A stretch of DNA of 64,000 bases from contig NC_087083.1 of NCBI RefSeq assembly GCF_026151205.1, positions 62,001 through 126,000 of the forward strand, given 5' to 3'. A program made the translations under genes and the position numbers. Below the pieces are notes generated by a model. It made no database searches, had not been told where the DNA came from, and saw only the letters and a program-made list of their open reading frames with translations. This document shows, piece after piece, positions 42,562 to 52,399 of this stretch. The DNA comes from Bolinopsis microptera. Taxonomy: Eukaryota; Ctenophora; Tentaculata; Lobata; Bolinopsidae. How positions within the stretch are numbered: position 1 is the stretch's first letter; the number at the start of each line of letters is the position of its first letter.

Positions 42562-43164
42562 TGATAAAAGGCTCTTTTCCTTTATATTTTGTTCTGCAAG
42601 GTGACAAGGGAAAATACTTCAATTTGAATAAACCGTTAAGAATTGTAATTACAATATCTCAGTGTTCCTCAAATACTATGTCAATAATTCGAATAGCATA
42701 GTTCTTTAACTATAAACATTAACGGTAAACGTCTGCTGTATTCAAACCAAAAAGTGTCCTGCCATCCAACAGGCCCACTCTTAAATATCCTTAGATTGTA
42801 TAAACAATCTCCCACTCGTTTTAGCGATCCCTAAACAAATCCCAAACTATCCTTCCTATAGCCAAAACAGAGATGTAAAATTGAACTCTCTGATAACCAA
42901 AACAGAGATGTTAAAATAAACTTTCTGTTTCCCTAAAACTCTCTGCCCTTAACAATATCTTTAACTATCCTCCTATAGCCAAAACAGAGTTGTTAAACTG
43001 AACTCTTTGATAACCAAAACAGAGATGTTAAACTTTATGTTTCCCTAAAACTCTCTGCACTACCCTGCTGTACTAAATGTCGTACACTAATAAATGCCCT
43101 AAAATACTACGGTAAAATACTGTTTAATGTCTAGTACTAAAACTGCTAAAACGAGTATATAACA
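42562..43164 (-). repeat. 5' LTR (603 bp)
   Basis: Partner of 39572-40174; reads the same at every position I compared. Confidence 0.92.
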
Positions 43165-43478
43165 CTAACTCAGTCTCTTTGGGCGAGCGATTTAGTGAGC
43201 GCGGTCTCTTCTACATCCAGTTTTATATTGCCTAGCTCCAATTCAAGTCATCTAAAATTCCGTGCACTGCATCAAGCTATCAATTATCAATATCCGGTCA
43301 TATTTCTCCACCATACTGCACAGTGAGCTCCAACGGTTTTTGTAGTCTCGTTGCAGTGTGAGTTCCTTTGTAGGTTTACAACCTTAACCTACCAGGACGC
43401 GCGCCGAGTTGGACTCGTCGACGGTCCAATATATGGAACAGATATAAGATATTTTACGACTACGAGTATCACCCGTTA

Positions 43479-43972
43479 GGGGTCGTTCACATATTAGTAT
43501 TACGTAACGGTAATCAATATTTTAGCAATTTTTACCCCCCTCCCCCCCTTCCGTAATCAACCGTAATCAAGACCCAACCCCCCCTCCTGACAGCAATATT
43601 ACGTAATCATGGCCTGACCCCCCCGGCCCCCCTTGACTTTTTTCCTAGAAAACACTTTTCTCTACGTTTCATGCTACCCTGATCATGCTATCAATATCAT
43701 GATGAGCCGAAAACATTGCTATGATATCCGGCCAAGCACCTTCTAAACTACTTACTATTATAGCCGAATATTCGATCAATTTCTAAATTTTGTCACTTTC
43801 AGAGTGAAATTGAGTGGAATTTAAAATATTGTCTAATTGTTATTAATCTAGAGGGTAAAAAAGAAAATTTTGATTACGTAATCAACGACCGAAACCCCCC
43901 CGTAATCAACCGTAAGCATTTGTAAACCCCCCCCCTCCCCCCTCGGCTGATTACGTAATATGTGAACGACCC
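43479..43972. mobile_element. MITE, Harbinger-like (TTA target duplication)
   Basis: Ends GGGGTCGTTCACATATTA and TAATATGTGAACGACCC are inverted copies, flanked by TTA on both sides (43476-43478, 43973-43975). The inside holds C-rich tracts and CGTAATCAACCGTAATCAAG-type repeats. A 3-bp TTA target suits PIF/Harbinger. No transposase. Confidence 0.82.
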
Positions 43973-43976
43973 TTAT

Positions 43977-44468
43977 ATTAAGGGGTTAAAGACAACCTGG
44001 AAGTCTGAAATGCGCAGAGACTTAAAGATCCGTGTCTTTCGAGCAACGGTTGAGTCCGTACTCCTGTACGGCTCTGAAGCTTGGACGATAAGCCAAACCA
44101 TGACTAAGCAGATCAATGGATGCTACACTAAAATGCTCCGGATGGCCTTGAACATAAGTTGGCCACAAATCATCAACAACAGTGATTTATACGGCAACAT
44201 CCCCAAGCCATCAGCGATGATATTGATAGCCTCCAGAATAATGAGACTGTCTGGACATGTAGCCAGGCATGACGACCTTCTGGCAAACCAACTTCTGTTC
44301 TGGGACCCTCAGCATGGATACAGGAGACCGGAGAGGCCCCACCTTACGTTTCTGGACATGCTAAAGAAGGACACCAGCCTTTCCTGTGTTGAAGAGATAA
44401 GATCTGTTATAATTGACCGCGACGTGTGGCGAGGAATTGTAGCTGCTCGGACCAAGAAGCCGACTTAA
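43977..44468 (+). pseudogene. Non-LTR retrotransposon RT C-terminal fragment
   Basis: Open frame after the MITE: GLKTTWKSEMRRDLKIRVFR, LLYGSEAWTISQTMTKQING, MRLSGHVARHDDLLANQLLF, DRDVWRGIVAARTKKPT. This is the well-known thumb/C-terminal region (LLYGSEAWTL..., GHxxR) of an endonuclease-reverse transcriptase. The palm is missing. The stop is made by the TTAA target of the next element. The Met upstream at 43962 is in MITE sequence. Confidence 0.85.
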
Positions 44469-45170
44469 CCCATATTCTTCCACGGTACTTTTAAAAGTAC
44501 GGTTCATAAACAGTGACCTAACTTGTCTCATGACAAATATTTTTTGATACAGTTTTTTGCATTAGGTTAGAAAAAGTCTGCTGATGATTTTAACACCCTG
44601 ACCAGATGGTTAAAAAAAGCAACAAATTTATAGGATGTTGGCAAAGGTGGTCAAAAATGGTACTTTGAAAAAAGGTAAATTCTCGGTACCACCAGCCAAT
44701 TCTCCAACTTTGATGGATCCCAAATTTGGTTTTTTAATATTGCCTAAACGATTGTGCAATAAATAGGCAATAATGTGGGGCGAGATAAAAATCATAAATT
44801 GTCTCTAATTGAGATGTAAATTGGGTGTACTTTTAAAAGTACATCATTCTAGACAATGATGTACTTTCAAAAGTACGTACTTTTAAAAGTACATTATCTT
44901 CGAATGATGTACTTTTAAAAGGACAGGTTTCAAGAAAAATGTACTTTTAAAAGTACAGGTTTATATAGACTACACAATGTGTGCTGGTATGATTAATGTC
45001 GGTAAGACTGTAATGGTAGGTAAATTGTTCTGAATCAGAACGGAAGTCACAACAAAAACTTGTTGTTGTTACTTCTGGGATTTAGTCGATCTTGAAGGAT
45101 CCACGTTTTCACTCGGTTATTCCACGTCTTCCAGAGCGGCCTTCAATAGACTCTTTCTTAATGAGTTAAT

Positions 45171-45768
45171 GCGGGGGTGGGGGGGATCATAAGGTCAGAA
45201 TCGTACGTGACGTTGGGGGGGGGGGGGGGGGGGTGGGTCATATTTTCTTCCAAAACACAGTTAGTACATTTGTACTAAGTGGTGGGTCTGCTGCTCATTT
45301 CCCAGAAAATCAGTTAGTACAAGGTACTAAGGGGGTGTCCAACCCCAAAATATCCATTTTACCTCAAATTTCAATATTGGGAATGGTTTGTTTTTGGTTT
45401 TGAGGTTTTTTTTTCCTTTTTTTTGGGTTTTTTTTATTTTGTTTCCTTTTTTTGTAACTTTTTATTTAATTCGACTGCATTGAAAACAAAACCCCTACTA
45501 AATAGTGGGTATAATTTGCCCATTTCCCAATGTTTAATGAACTGTTTAAAGCAATTTATGGGTGGGTATCTTATTTTATATACCAAGACACAGTCAGTAC
45601 CGTGATTTCTCAACAGTTAGTACCGCAAAAGGGGTGGGTGTCCTAAATATTATCCGAAAAAAAACAGTTAGTACCGCGAAGGGGGTGGGTGGGTCTTTTT
45701 GTAAATTCCAAAGTTGCACTTAGTCGACGTCACGTACGGCACTTGGTACCTGATCCCCCCTCCCCCGC
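45171..45768. mobile_element. TIR element nested in the piggyBac-type element
   Basis: Ends GCGGGGGTGGGGGGGATCA and, inverted, GCGGGGGAGGGGGGATCA; similarity continues imperfectly to CGTACGTGACGT on both sides. Flanked by TTAAT (45166-45170, 45769-45773). The inside has a long G run (~45216-45232) and CAGTTAGTAC-type repeats. No coding sequence. Confidence 0.75.
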
Positions 45769-45914
45769 TTAATGTTTACAATCCTAGATCTTGTAACTGG
45801 TTTCCTAATCCCGATGTATATTTACTATCAAATACTGACATGATTGTGTGCCATCAGCAATCTGCTGGTCCAACATAAGATTCCTTTCCTTGTAGTCTAT
45901 GCATTTCCTCAGCT

Positions 45915-47335
45915 GAGTTGTTCTGCTCCTCTAGAATTGTCTCAGCCTCTGCTACTCTCTTCTGTTCCTCTAGAATTGTCTCAGCTTCTGCTACTCTCTT
46001 CTGTTCCTCTAGAACTCTCAAAGCTTCTGCTACTCTCTTCTGTTCCTCTAGAATACGCTCAGCTTCTGCTACTCTCTCCTGCTCCTCTAGAACTTTCTCA
46101 GCTTCTGCTACTCTCTTCTGTTCCTCTAGAACTCTCAAAGCTTCTGCTACTCTCTTCTGCTCCTCTAGAATACGCTCAGCTTCTGCTACTCTCTTCTGTT
46201 CCTCTAGACTCTCTCAGCTTCTGCTACTCTCTCCTGCTCCTCTAGAACTTTCTCAGCTTCTGCTACTCTCTTCTGTTCCTCTAGAACTCTCTCAGCTTCT
46301 GCTACTCTCTTCTGTTCCTCTAAACAGTCTCAGCTTCTGCTACTATCTTCTGTTCCTCTAGAACTCTCTCAGCTTCTGCTACTCTCTTCTGTTCCTCTAG
46401 AACTCTCTCAGTTTCTGCTACTATTTTCTTTTCCTCTAGAACTCTCTCAACCTCTGCTACTCTCTTTGTTCCTCTAGAACTCTCTCCACCTCTGCTACTC
46501 TCTTCTGTTCCTCTAGAATACGCTCAGCTTCTGCTACCTTCTTCTGCTCCTCTAGAACTCTCTCAGCTTCTGCTACTCTCTTCTGTTCCTCTAGAATACG
46601 CTCAGCTTCTGCTACCTTCTTCTGCTCCTCTAGAACTCTCACAGCTTCTGCTACTCTCTTCTGCTCCTCTAGAACTCTCTCAGCTTCTGCTACTCTCTTC
46701 TGCTCCTCTAGAACTCCCTCAGCTTCTGCTACTCTCTTCTGTTCCTCTAGAACTCTCTCAGCTTCTGCTACTCTGTTCTGTTCCTCTAGAATACGCTCAG
46801 CTTCTGCTACTCTCTTCTGCTCCTCTAGAACTCTCTCCACCTCTGCTACTCTCTTCTGTTCCTCTAGAATACGCTCAGCTTCTGCTACCTTCTTCTGCTC
46901 CTCTAGAACTCTCGCAGCTTCTGCTACTCTCTTCTGCTCCTCTAGAACTCTCTCAGCTTCTGCTACTCTCTTCTGCTCCTCTAGAACTCTCTCAGCTTCT
47001 GCTACTCTCTTCTGTTCCTCTAGAATACGCTCAGCTTCTGCTACTCTCTTCTGTTCCTCTAGAATACGCTTAGCTTCTGCTACTCTCTTCTGCTCCTCTA
47101 GAACTCTCTCCACCTCTGCTACTCTCTTCTGTTCCTCTAGAATACGCTCAGCTTCTGCTACCTTCTTCTGCTCCTCTAGAACTCTCTCAGCTTCTGCTAC
47201 TCTCTTCTGCTCCTCTAGAACTCTCTCAGCTTCTGCTACTCTCTTCTGTTCCTCTAGAACTCTCTCAGCTTCTGCTACTCTCTTCTGCTCCTCTAGAATA
47301 CGCTTAGCTTCTGCTACTCTCTTCTGTTCCTCTAG
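45915..47335 (-). repeat. 39-bp minisatellite encoding a coiled-coil repeat (~36 units)
   Basis: On the minus strand each unit encodes the 13-mer VLEEQKRVAEAER (I/V, R/K variants), a highly charged helix. Frames are open over 47113-46457 and 46138-45854 but are broken by indels at about 46205, 46322 and 46467-46470. The frame running in from the right (about 47365) has a stop just upstream and no ATG before the first unit. The repeat may derive from a captured exon; a functional protein is doubtful. Confidence 0.85.
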
Positions 47336-47988
47336 AAGGAGCAGAAGATTCTCACCATTTTAGGTATTCTTTAAGTTGTGAAAAGCGTCTGGCTAAGTGC
47401 GAAGTGTGTGACGTTGCGCTTTGTGTGCTTTGTTTATGCCTTATCATCAGTTAGAGTAAAAAGCACAAAACCTGACAATTTTCGTAAAATTCTAGTAAAT
47501 TGGTAAATGGAATTATGATAGTAGTTTATAAGTATAGCTGTTCCCACCATCATGATTTGTTTAGTGTACCACTTAAATTTTGTATGGTATTGTTTAAATT
47601 TTATTCAGCCATTCTGACAAGGGCTTTTAGTTTTATTATCTGACCCAGAGTTTCTGTTTAATTAAGTAACATACCTCCAGAAGTACACTATTCATTAAAC
47701 CCGTACTTTTAAAAGTACATTATTTATTAAACCCGTGCTTTTAAAAGTACATCATTCAAATATGATGTACTTTTAAAAGTACGATGCAATGTTCCAAAAA
47801 CGCAAGCTCCAACAATGAACTTTTAAAAGTACGGGTCGAAAAAGCTATAAAAAATATAAATTTTTTCAAAATAATTATTGCACCGTTGGAGTTGGTACCT
47901 CAGTGCTTAGGAAACAAAATTTCATCAAAAAATTCGAACGTTTAGAGTTGTTGGTATTATATGGGTTAAGTCAGTAAGTCAGTATTAA

Positions 47989-48100
47989 GGGGGGGGGGGG
48001 GGGGGGGGGGGGGGGTTGGGTCTTGATTACGGTTGATTACGGAAGGGGGGAGGGGGTAAAAATTGCTCAAATATTGATTACGTAATATGTGAACGACCCC
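47989..48100. mobile_element. Internally deleted Harbinger-like MITE copy
   Basis: Flanked by TAA (47986-47988 and 48101-48103). The right end GATTACGTAATATGTGAACG + ACCCC matches the MITE at 43479-43972; the left end is merged into a long G run. Only ~112 bp remain. Confidence 0.7.
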
Positions 48101-48103
48101 TAA

Positions 48104-48638
48104 TTCGATTGATAATAATGCGTTCAGCACCTTTTTCTCGTCACAAAATGGTTCAGTTAGCGACAATACAAACAACAAAATAAAGTCACGCGGCCGGTAA
48201 CTTATGATAAGAATACATTCACATTGTACATTGTACAATATACATTGTATTCATAATCATAACTCATGTAACAACGGCTTTATCTCATATGACTTGTTCA
48301 GTTTCGTTTTGGCCCTTAACTTAAAGAAGTTTAAAAAATTTGAAACTGTTTACCTTCTGATATTGTTTAGTTAGATTTTATTCTGCTTTGGTCACCACCA
48401 ACGATGAATTATTTTTGGCTTGTTAGTCAAACACCGACGGCCGACCACCACTTTAACGCACAGTTAATTGGAGCACAGGAAAACACTTATATCGATAATT
48501 TTGGATCGAGTACTAAGAGGAAAGACAATAACGTATATTCTTTAAATTATATTATAAAATAACGCTTAATACATTAAAAAATACCAAACACTTTATAAGT
48601 GTATCAAAACAAATCACTAAAAAAGCATGATAAGAAAT
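48104..48638. other. No feature recognised
   Basis: AT-rich; presumably the 3' flank of the proline-rich gene. No clear polyadenylation signal on the minus strand. Confidence 0.4.
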
Positions 48639-49492
48639 TCACAAATCAGTAAAAACATAGCCGTTAACAAGGTAAGACTTCGTAACCACTTCCTTTCCGC
48701 AGTCTGTAGAATGAGTAAGAGTACTGGTACAGATATTAGCGAAGGATACAGCCTTTTTAATTTTAACCAGTGAGTTGGAGGACTCCTCATCCGACGAAAG
48801 GTGTTTTCTACAATAAATTGAAGTTGAATTGTCCAGGGAGGTTTTCTTAAATCTTCGTGGAGGTTTCACGATACCTCTGGGCGGGAGAGTTGGGGGTTTA
48901 AGTGAACGTGTTCCATTAGCAGCTGATGTGATGGTAGGGTTCGTCACTGGTTTTATCTGGATAGTATGACGGGAATTATCACAGCTCGTGGATCTGAACC
49001 GTTGTTTTAAACCCGAGCTTACTGTTCTATAGCGAGGTTTTGGAGTAGACTTCAAACGTTTATTTTAACCTTTCGAACCAGGCTCCTCCAAAACCTTCTC
49101 CTGGTACGACCCTGGTCAGAGGATTTACACGGGGTCTCTACATTTTCAGAGGGTCCAGAAGGAATCTCTAGATCACGTGACTTCTTCAAACACACCGCCC
49201 CAGGTCGGGGTAAGATGGGGTTATGACAGTAGGCGTGTTCGTAGGTAGAATCAAGGTTGGGCGTCTGCTTCATGATAGGGAACTGCAGGATGAGTTTGTG
49301 AGCAGGTATGATCCGTGTTCCTGCTTTGTAGCAGTGGTTTTGTGGCAAGACTTCCTGGTAGGGTGGTGGTGGTGGGGAGAAAAAATGAGGGGCAGGAGGA
49401 GGGGGAGGAGGAGGGGGAGGAGGAGGGGGAGGAGGAGGGGGAGGAGGAGGGGGAGGAGCGTGAAACTGAGCAGGAACTGTTTTTTGGTGCAT
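48639..49492 (-). CDS. Proline-rich, basic protein with PP1-docking-like motif (one frame break)
   Basis: Two abutting minus-strand frames (49492-49052 and ~49064-48639) join into one protein of about 285 residues if the A4 run at 49066-49063 gains one base. From the ATG: a polyproline tract (~20 Pro, encoded by a GGA/GGG repeat on plus), PHFFSPPPPPYQEV, a linker, then a basic Arg/Pro-rich region (PTLPPRGIVKPPRRFKK) and KIKKAVSFANI near the end. KAVSF fits the [R/K]-x-[V/I]-x-[F/W] docking motif of protein phosphatase 1; the polyproline tract could bind profilin, SH3 or WW domains. No folded domain recognised. Function not known. A single-exon gene or the last exon of a longer one. Confidence 0.5.
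49385..49460. repeat. GGAGGAGGG microsatellite (polyproline-coding on minus)
   Basis: Imperfect GGAGGAGGGGGA repeats; on the minus strand they encode the polyproline tract. Confidence 0.85.
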
Positions 49493-49679
49493 GATGGTGT
49501 ATCTGAAGCAGGATTGAAGCAGTACTTTGTAACAAGATATGACTGATTAATATTGTGATAGAAGTATATGACTGATGATGGTTATATCAGATATGAGGGG
49601 TTTATATATCTTGATGGAGATGATTCTGTCGTATGGCTATCTCTGATGACCTCGTCATAGCTAAACAGAAACTGTGTTC

Positions 49680-49870
49680 TGTAACGTGATCAATGACGTA
49701 ACCGAGAGTTGTCACATGATCAATGACGTACCCTGGAGTTGTAGTGACCCACGTGACACAAGATCGACAGACCACACGTGTCGTGTGTCCCTGTAATTTG
49801 ATTGGTCACATGTGATCCACCATCATGTGATCCTGTCGGACCACTGACTGACTATCAGTCAATGTGATCA
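49680..49870. promoter_or_regulatory. Candidate shared promoter region between two divergent genes
   Basis: Lies between the proline-rich gene (-, ATG 49492) and the methyltransferase (+, ATG 50427). Contains a repeated ATCAATGACGTA block (TGACGT, CRE-like, about 49690 and 49720), CACGTG E-boxes (about 49750), an inverted CCAAT box (GATTGGTCAC, about 49799) and CATGTGATC repeats. Inferred from motif density only. Confidence 0.35.
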
Positions 49871-50426
49871 GATAGTTAGACAGTACGTCACACGATGGAA
49901 TTAGATCGTCATATGTTTCCTAGGATATTACGGTTTTTACATTCACGTTCAGTATTCTATAACATGCATAACATGCATTAACCAGATTCTGACGACTTTT
50001 TTTAGAGATATTCAGAGTATCTCAACACAGCTATCTCGACGAATAGCTTAAATCAAACACATTAGACGTGTGTACAATTTCAAAATAGTGGAAGTGGTTG
50101 CTAGGAGTTCAGTGAACGCTTGGGAGTAATCGGCAAATAGCTGGTTTGATGATAGATTCGAGCTCTAGTACCGGCTTTTAGGGACTGTTCCAGACCGGTT
50201 GTGATGATGTTCGACCTTATTCAGTACATTGAGCAGAACTTCGTTACCGAACACTATAATGGCTAATAGTAATAGTGAATTTATTTATTAAAATCTAAAA
50301 AGTCAGTTAATGATTGTTGATGAGCTGCTTGATAATTCAATTCCTTTAATCGTATTATAATTATATTTATTACATATTATAAAATTGTATAACATTTAAT
50401 AGGCACGGTGCAGCTCTAACTCACAC

Positions 50427-51734
50427 GTGACGCGTGACAGCTCTAAATCGCACGTGAAAATGACCAGACCACTTGAAACAGCACCGCCGCTCTCTCAAGA
50501 ACAATACGCCAGAAAATTTGCTACAGTTATAGCAAAAACAACAGAATACACAGCAATGAAGAGCATAGCCAAGTCGGTGATTACGGATAACAAGTTCAAC
50601 ATATCACCAATACACATGCTGAGTGTAGGAGCAGGGACAGGAGGGTTTGAAGTGGATCTTGTGGGGGAACTGGGGTTGAAGTTGGATTATATTTGCGCTA
50701 TCGAACCGAACCATGATCATGGAGTGGTTTTGGAGACTGCTTTGAGAAGTCTTGATGTGGAGTACGATATCAACAGATCATTTTTCAGTAAAGATTTTGA
50801 GTTCAGCGTGGAATCTAAAGCAGCAAAGCGGGGTTTTGATTTGATTTTCGCATAGTTTATATGGGTTTGATGACCCTGATGGAGCGGTTGCTCATGCCAC
50901 AAATTTCCTGAAACCTACCGGGAAAATACTTGTCCTCCATCAGGGAGCTCCTGGAAGTGCAAATCTTTTTACTTACTTGTAATTACAATATCTTGTAATT
51001 ACAATATCTAATGCTCCTATAAATACTTTAATTAATTGTTTGTTCCGTTATTCTTTTTCCTTCCTCTTTTCCTTGTCATCCCCTTTAGTTTTAAGATTCT
51101 TGCTATAAATGGCTACAGCTAACACTATTAATGCTAAGTACCAAACAACAAGTGGGAGGTGGATCGTTGGTATACCATTAAATCGATTTAACACCGCAAT
51201 TCCAGTCGCAAGCCTGGGACCACTACTAGCATAGTCACAACATCTACAAAGCTGCCATATAGCCTGACTGACAATTTTCTCGACTGACTGACAATGTTTC
51301 TTCTTTTTCCCCATTTAGAATACAAAGATTAGTACATTTTAGCTTATGATTAATATTATATTTTTACCTATAGTTTACCTAGATTAACAAGTAAAAGTGA
51401 TCCTAACATCTTCTCTGCAAGGAAAACATTCGTTGACCATTCTTTAACTGCGGAAACAATAATATCCCGCCTCCAAGAAAATTACCCAAATATACCGATG
51501 AAAGTTGTTCAAGAAAAGACGTACGTTGACGTTGATAGTTTCGTGAGGAAAACCAGCGATTCAAACAGGGACCACGTGATATCATTCTTCTTGCAGGCGG
51601 AGTATAAGGATCTGAGTGAGGAGGCTCAGGAGGATATATATAAAATGGTGGTGAGTGAGTGTGTGGTTATTGAGGGGAAGTATTTCAGGGGTCATTTGTG
51701 TGCTGGAATTGTTTTGTCGGGATCCAGTTTTTAA
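50427..51734 (+). CDS. Histamine N-methyltransferase-like SAM-dependent methyltransferase, two exons (one frame break)
   Basis: Rossmann-fold methyltransferase. Exon 1 ends at 50978; exon 2 is 51383-51734 (GT-AG, phase 2, gives LFTYLLTSKSDPNIFSARKT). N-terminal YARKFATVIAKTTEY; motif I HMLSVGAGTGGFEVDL (SAM loop GxGxG) at residues ~63-78; acidic IEPNHDH at the strand 2 end; HSLYGFDDPDGAVAHATNFL and KPTGKILVLHQGAPG as in HNMT-like proteins; C-terminal DHVISFFLQAEYKDLSEEAQ and CAGIVLSGSSF, also as in that family. Exon 1 has a frame break: the first frame stops at TAG 50853-50855, and the correct continuation starts at CAT 50851 (HSLYGF), so two bases are missing or one is extra. Start at 50427 or the second ATG at 50460. 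The substrate cannot be read from sequence; such families expand in invertebrates. Confidence 0.82.
51048..51314 (-). CDS. Small single-pass membrane protein, 88 aa, nested in the methyltransferase intron
   Basis: Complete frame on the opposite strand within the 50979-51382 intron. Lys-rich start MGKKKKHCQSVEK, Cys-rich QLCRCCDYAS, one hydrophobic segment (LPLVVWYLALIVLAVAIYS, ~52-70), then a strongly charged tail KTKGDDKEKRKEKE. The ATG context is good (A at -3). The composition is that of a real small tail-exposed membrane protein. No family recognised; it could be an intronless retrocopy or a genuine nested gene. Confidence 0.45.
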   Translation of the reverse strand: MGKKKKHCQSVEKIVSQAIWQLCRCCDYASSGPRLATGIAVLNRFNGIPTIHLPLVVWYLALIVLAVAIYSKNLKTKGDDKEKRKEKE

Positions 51735-52048
51735 CTTGAAAAAGGGAAATGTCGCAACCATTGTTACTGTGTCCATGATATGTAGCAGTTATAGTTTATA
51801 TCTAAGATCATCAGTATCACACGAAATCTTTTACCTAACGGCTGAGGACAGCTCAAACTTAGAAAGAGATTGATGCAGTTTAGTGGCGAGTCTACATCCC
51901 TTGAAAAGACGAACATTTTATGATCACAATTTTTAATTTTAAGTTCATGTTTACAGTTTAGAATGAAGGATTTTGTATTACTATTCCATTTAATCAGACA
52001 AATATTTTCGTTTCCTCTATTGCTAAGTTCATTAAATTTAACAAACTT
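51735..52048. other. Methyltransferase 3' flank
   Basis: No recognised gene; contains the end of the methyltransferase transcript. No obvious AATAAA within 150 bp. Confidence 0.4.
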
Positions 52049-52391
52049 TGGTTCTTTTGCGATAATCAAAACGCGACAACTAGCGCTGGATGGCGACAAC
52101 TAGCGCTATCCAGCGCTAGTTGTCGCCATCCAGCGCTAATTGTCGCCATCCAGCGCTAGTTGTCGCTATCCAGCGCTGGATATCGCTATCCAGCGCAAAA
52201 TATAAATGTTCGATAATTGTCGCTATCCAGCGCTAGTTGTCGCCATCCAGCGCTAGTTGTCGCCATCCAGCGCTAGTTGTCGCTGGCTATGCGACACTGT
52301 CGCACCCGATAGTTTGCGATGGCCAGCGCAACTGGCCATCGCAGAAAACAGTTCGATAAGTTGTCGCGTTTTGACTATCGCAAAAGAACCC
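52049..52391. mobile_element. 343-bp MITE with ~31-bp TIRs and internal AGCGCT repeats
   Basis: Ends GGTTCTTTTGCGATAATCAA and, inverted, GGGTTCTTTTGCGATAGTCA continue through AAACGCGACAAC on both sides. The inside is almost entirely TAGTTGTCGCCATCCAGCGC repeats in both orientations, so the whole element can fold. Target duplication not clear. Confidence 0.8.
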
Positions 52392-52399
52392 ATCATCAT

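Larger units (their letters stand above)
39572..43164 (-). mobile_element. LTR retrotransposon, gag-only, matching 603-bp LTRs
   Basis: LTRs at 39572-40174 and 42562-43164 are both 603 bp and show no difference on reading; on plus they start TG and end CA. The 4-bp target duplication is CTAA (39568-39571, 43165-43168). On the minus strand the 5' LTR is on the right. After it comes a possible primer site (TGGAGCCTG, two bases in); before the 3' LTR is a purine tract GTGGGGAGGATA. The inside (2.4 kb) has gag and a tail ORF only; protease, RT and integrase are absent. It must have moved with proteins supplied by a relative, and recently. A Ty3-like affiliation is inferred from gag. Confidence 0.9.
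39199..43478. mobile_element. Foldback element with long inverted arms, interrupted by an LTR retroelement
   Basis: Left arm 39199-39300 (ACGGGTGATACTCGTAAAAT..., GACCGTCGAC, AACTCGGCGCGCGTCCTG, GTAAACCTACAA) and right arm 43370-43478 carry the same blocks in inverted order. Without the LTR element the unit would be about 690 bp. Both ends show TTAACGGG/CCCGTTA, compatible with a TA target. A lone arm of the same family is at 62930-63030. Confidence 0.75.
44469..47965. mobile_element. piggyBac-type element, non-autonomous, with subterminal palindromes
   Basis: Flanked by TTAA on both sides (44465-44468, 47966-47969). Ends CCCATATTCTTCCA and, inverted, CCCATATAATACCA (~13 bp with few mismatches; CCC start). 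The TTAA target and CCC ends are the hallmarks of piggyBac. Ten copies of the palindrome GTACTTTTAAAAGTAC, some with one or two changes, lie near the ends: 44485, 44827, 44861, 44877, 44909, 44941 on the left and 47703, 47735, 47767, 47817 on the right. No transposase; the middle is a 39-bp coiled-coil repeat and another TIR element. Confidence 0.78.

Noticed and set aside
43962-43979. Start codon of the RT fragment at 43962
   Set aside because: The ATG lies in the MITE end; RT similarity starts only after 43977.
45844-46361. Plus-strand frames rich in LLLLSSVPLELSQ or FCSSRIVSASAT
   Set aside because: Antisense of the 39-bp coiled-coil repeat.
49223-49546. Plus frame with GRRRGRRRG repeats
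   Set aside because: Antisense of the polyproline-coding microsatellite; the minus frame has better composition and continues into further coding-like sequence.
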